Positions 62,968 through 64,000 of a stretch of DNA of 64,000 bases are shown here, one piece after another. The stretch comes from Falsirhodobacter flavus (GTDB taxonomy: Bacteria; Pseudomonadota; Alphaproteobacteria; Rhodobacterales; Rhodobacteraceae): positions 1,054,001 through 1,118,000 of the forward strand of contig JARWBI010000001.1 in assembly GCA_029846755.1 (NCBI GenBank), written 5' to 3'. Each line of letters opens with the position of its first letter. Position 1 is the first letter of the stretch. The notes under the pieces are model-generated. The model worked only from the letters and a program-made list of their open reading frames with translations. It searched no databases and was not told the origin of the DNA. The translations under genes and the position numbers were made by a program.

Positions 62968-63498
62968 AAGCGCAAATGGCGGGGCGGCGGCCAGACGCGA
63001 GGTATCGAACGCTGCCGCCCCCGCGATCAATCCCGTTCCGGCCTCTTTCGACAGGGCCTCTTTCAGCGTCCAAACCGTCAGGAAATGCGAGGCTTTGCGG
63101 CGCAGGAACGCCATTTCAGCAGGCGCCATCAGATGTATTGGCCATTCGTTTTGCGGAATTGCGCGGTCAGGTTCAAGATCGACCCCAATATGCCGATGTG
63201 CCGCCACGGCAACCGCAAGCCAGTTCGGCGCATAGGAAATGGAAATGCCCCGGTTCGGTTCCGGCGACAGGACCGTCGGCTTCCCGGCCATATCGCGCAC
63301 GATCACCCAAGTTCCGGCATCGATGCGATGGCCGCTCTGCTGCACCAGAATATCCCGCACCGCGCGATCAGAGTCGCGTCTGCGCATCGACGGGCCATTT
63401 CGCCGCGAAATCGCAACCCCTACGCCATAGACCGCCAAGGCCGCGAGAAGCTCCGCAAGCCGCGGTTCAGAAGTCGAACCCGACGGAAAAGATGACAT
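62875..63498 (-). CDS. 4'-Phosphopantetheinyl transferase (Sfp-type)
   Basis: A 207-residue PPTase that would convert the apo carrier domain of the neighbouring synthetase to its holo form. Motifs are HIGVDLEPDRA (Mg-binding Asp and Glu) and FLTVWTLKEALSKEAGTGL, the WxxKEAxxK signature. The start is uncertain: ATG 63498 is used because it follows the stop of the upstream porin gene most closely (32-base overlap); ATG 63597 has a better GGAGGAGG site but lies deep in that gene. Its 3' end overlaps the synthetase coding region by 93 bases on the opposite strand. Confidence 0.85.
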   Translation of the reverse strand: MSSFPSGSTSEPRLAELLAALAVYGVGVAISRRNGPSMRRRDSDRAVRDILVQQSGHRIDAGTWVIVRDMAGKPTVLSPEPNRGISISYAPNWLAVAVAAHRHIGVDLEPDRAIPQNEWPIHLMAPAEMAFLRRKASHFLTVWTLKEALSKEAGTGLIAGAAAFDTSRLAAAPPFALSRRGHGGLACHCRVRLEGELHHLAICFGPR

Positions 63499-64000
63499 GA
63501 GAGGATTCGATCGAAGAGTCGAAATATCGAATGTCGCCCCAGATGTTTTCACCAAAGGAACGGACGATTCCAATATCCCATGAAACCGAGTCGTCATCCT
63601 CCTCCGTTGCATCGAAATCGGCACCGACGCCGCCGCTGATCGTCCAAAGATCGCTCAGTTCGAATGATCCGGCGACTTCTGCCGATGTTTCGTCCGATAT
63701 CGTATCGAACGACACGCCGCCGCCCAAGACCACATCCTCAGTCAACGGATATTCGGCATAAATCGAAAACTCCCCGCAACAGTCGCCGGATTTATCATAG
63801 ATCGTGCGGGCATAGCTTATATCGATTTCGACGTCACCCATGCTGTCGCGATATCCGAGCGTTATATCCGCCTCGGCAGTGTCGGTGCCATCGTCAAGCG
63901 TGGAGGCCCAGGCACCTATATATAATTTCCCATACTGAAGCTCGACATAGCCCTGCAGCACAGGTTTGTCATCCGACAGAGATTCACCGTCCGAAATGTA
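63467..64000 (-). CDS. TorF-family putative porin, 5' end outside window
   Basis: The last 177 codons of an outer-membrane beta-barrel. It contains SLSDDKPVLQGYVELQYGKL and YIGAWASTLDDGTDTAEADI, the TorF/Gcw_chp block, then alternating strands ending SSHVIFSVGFDF with a terminal Phe. TorF-like proteins are putative porins or channels of unknown substrate. It overlaps the PPTase start and shares its strand, so the two may be an operon. A link with export of the polymer is speculative. Confidence 0.8.
   Translation of the reverse strand, partial: YISDGESLSDDKPVLQGYVELQYGKLYIGAWASTLDDGTDTAEADITLGYRDSMGDVEIDISYARTIYDKSGDCCGEFSIYAEYPLTEDVVLGGGVSFDTISDETSAEVAGSFELSDLWTISGGVGADFDATEEDDDSVSWDIGIVRSFGENIWGDIRYFDSSIESSHVIFSVGFDF

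Overview
The window is about 64 kb of GC-rich DNA from an alphaproteobacterium, most likely a member of the Rhodobacteraceae/Paracoccaceae. The evidence for this is the gene families (DUF6778, DUF6280, IalB-like and TorF-like proteins, a PopZ-like protein beside tolC), the aroK-aroB-xerD neighbourhood, and the urease-accessory plus urea-transporter block. Genus cannot be decided from the sequence alone.

Positions 1-42700 look like ordinary chromosome: short gaps, frequent 4-bp start/stop overlaps and few mobile remnants. In order they hold the end of a branched-chain amino-acid ABC operon (minus strand), ureEFG followed by the complete urea importer urtABCDE, efp, a DUF6280-type gene, a tolC-pcm block, a Hint-domain protein, a lipoprotein and an outer-membrane barrel, a phytase-like esterase, ygfZ with an MsbA-type exporter, a class V aminotransferase, a class I amidotransferase, an L,D-transpeptidase, tyrS/anmK, eno, an EamA transporter with fur, a decayed IS30 copy, aroB-aroK, a membrane micro-protein with a 506-residue exported protein and xerD, a HerA-like ATPase, a candidate small RNA, an IalB-like protein, a lipid A/fatty-acid set (lpxD, an acyl carrier protein and a ketoacyl synthase), a large YcbB-type L,D-transpeptidase facing a DUF882 protein, rlmE-ppx, and a fasciclin protein ending at tRNA-Gly(CCC).

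From the tRNA gene to the right edge the character is accessory. There are broken IS3, IS66, IS110 and IS481 copies around an imuA-imuB-dnaE2 mutagenic-polymerase cassette, then a 1,913-residue multidomain carbohydrate-binding protein without a signal peptide, and a 684-bp AT-rich gap.

The most interesting locus follows: an EctB-like diaminobutyrate aminotransferase, a 1,366-residue membrane-bound NRPS-like protein built like epsilon-poly-lysine synthetase (A-T-TM with three tandem C-like domains), a convergent Sfp-type phosphopantetheinyl transferase and a TorF-like porin. Read together, these genes could make 2,4-diaminobutyrate, activate it, and polymerise it into a cationic homo-oligomer at the inner membrane. 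That pathway is inferred from domain order and neighbourhood; no product is shown by the sequence.
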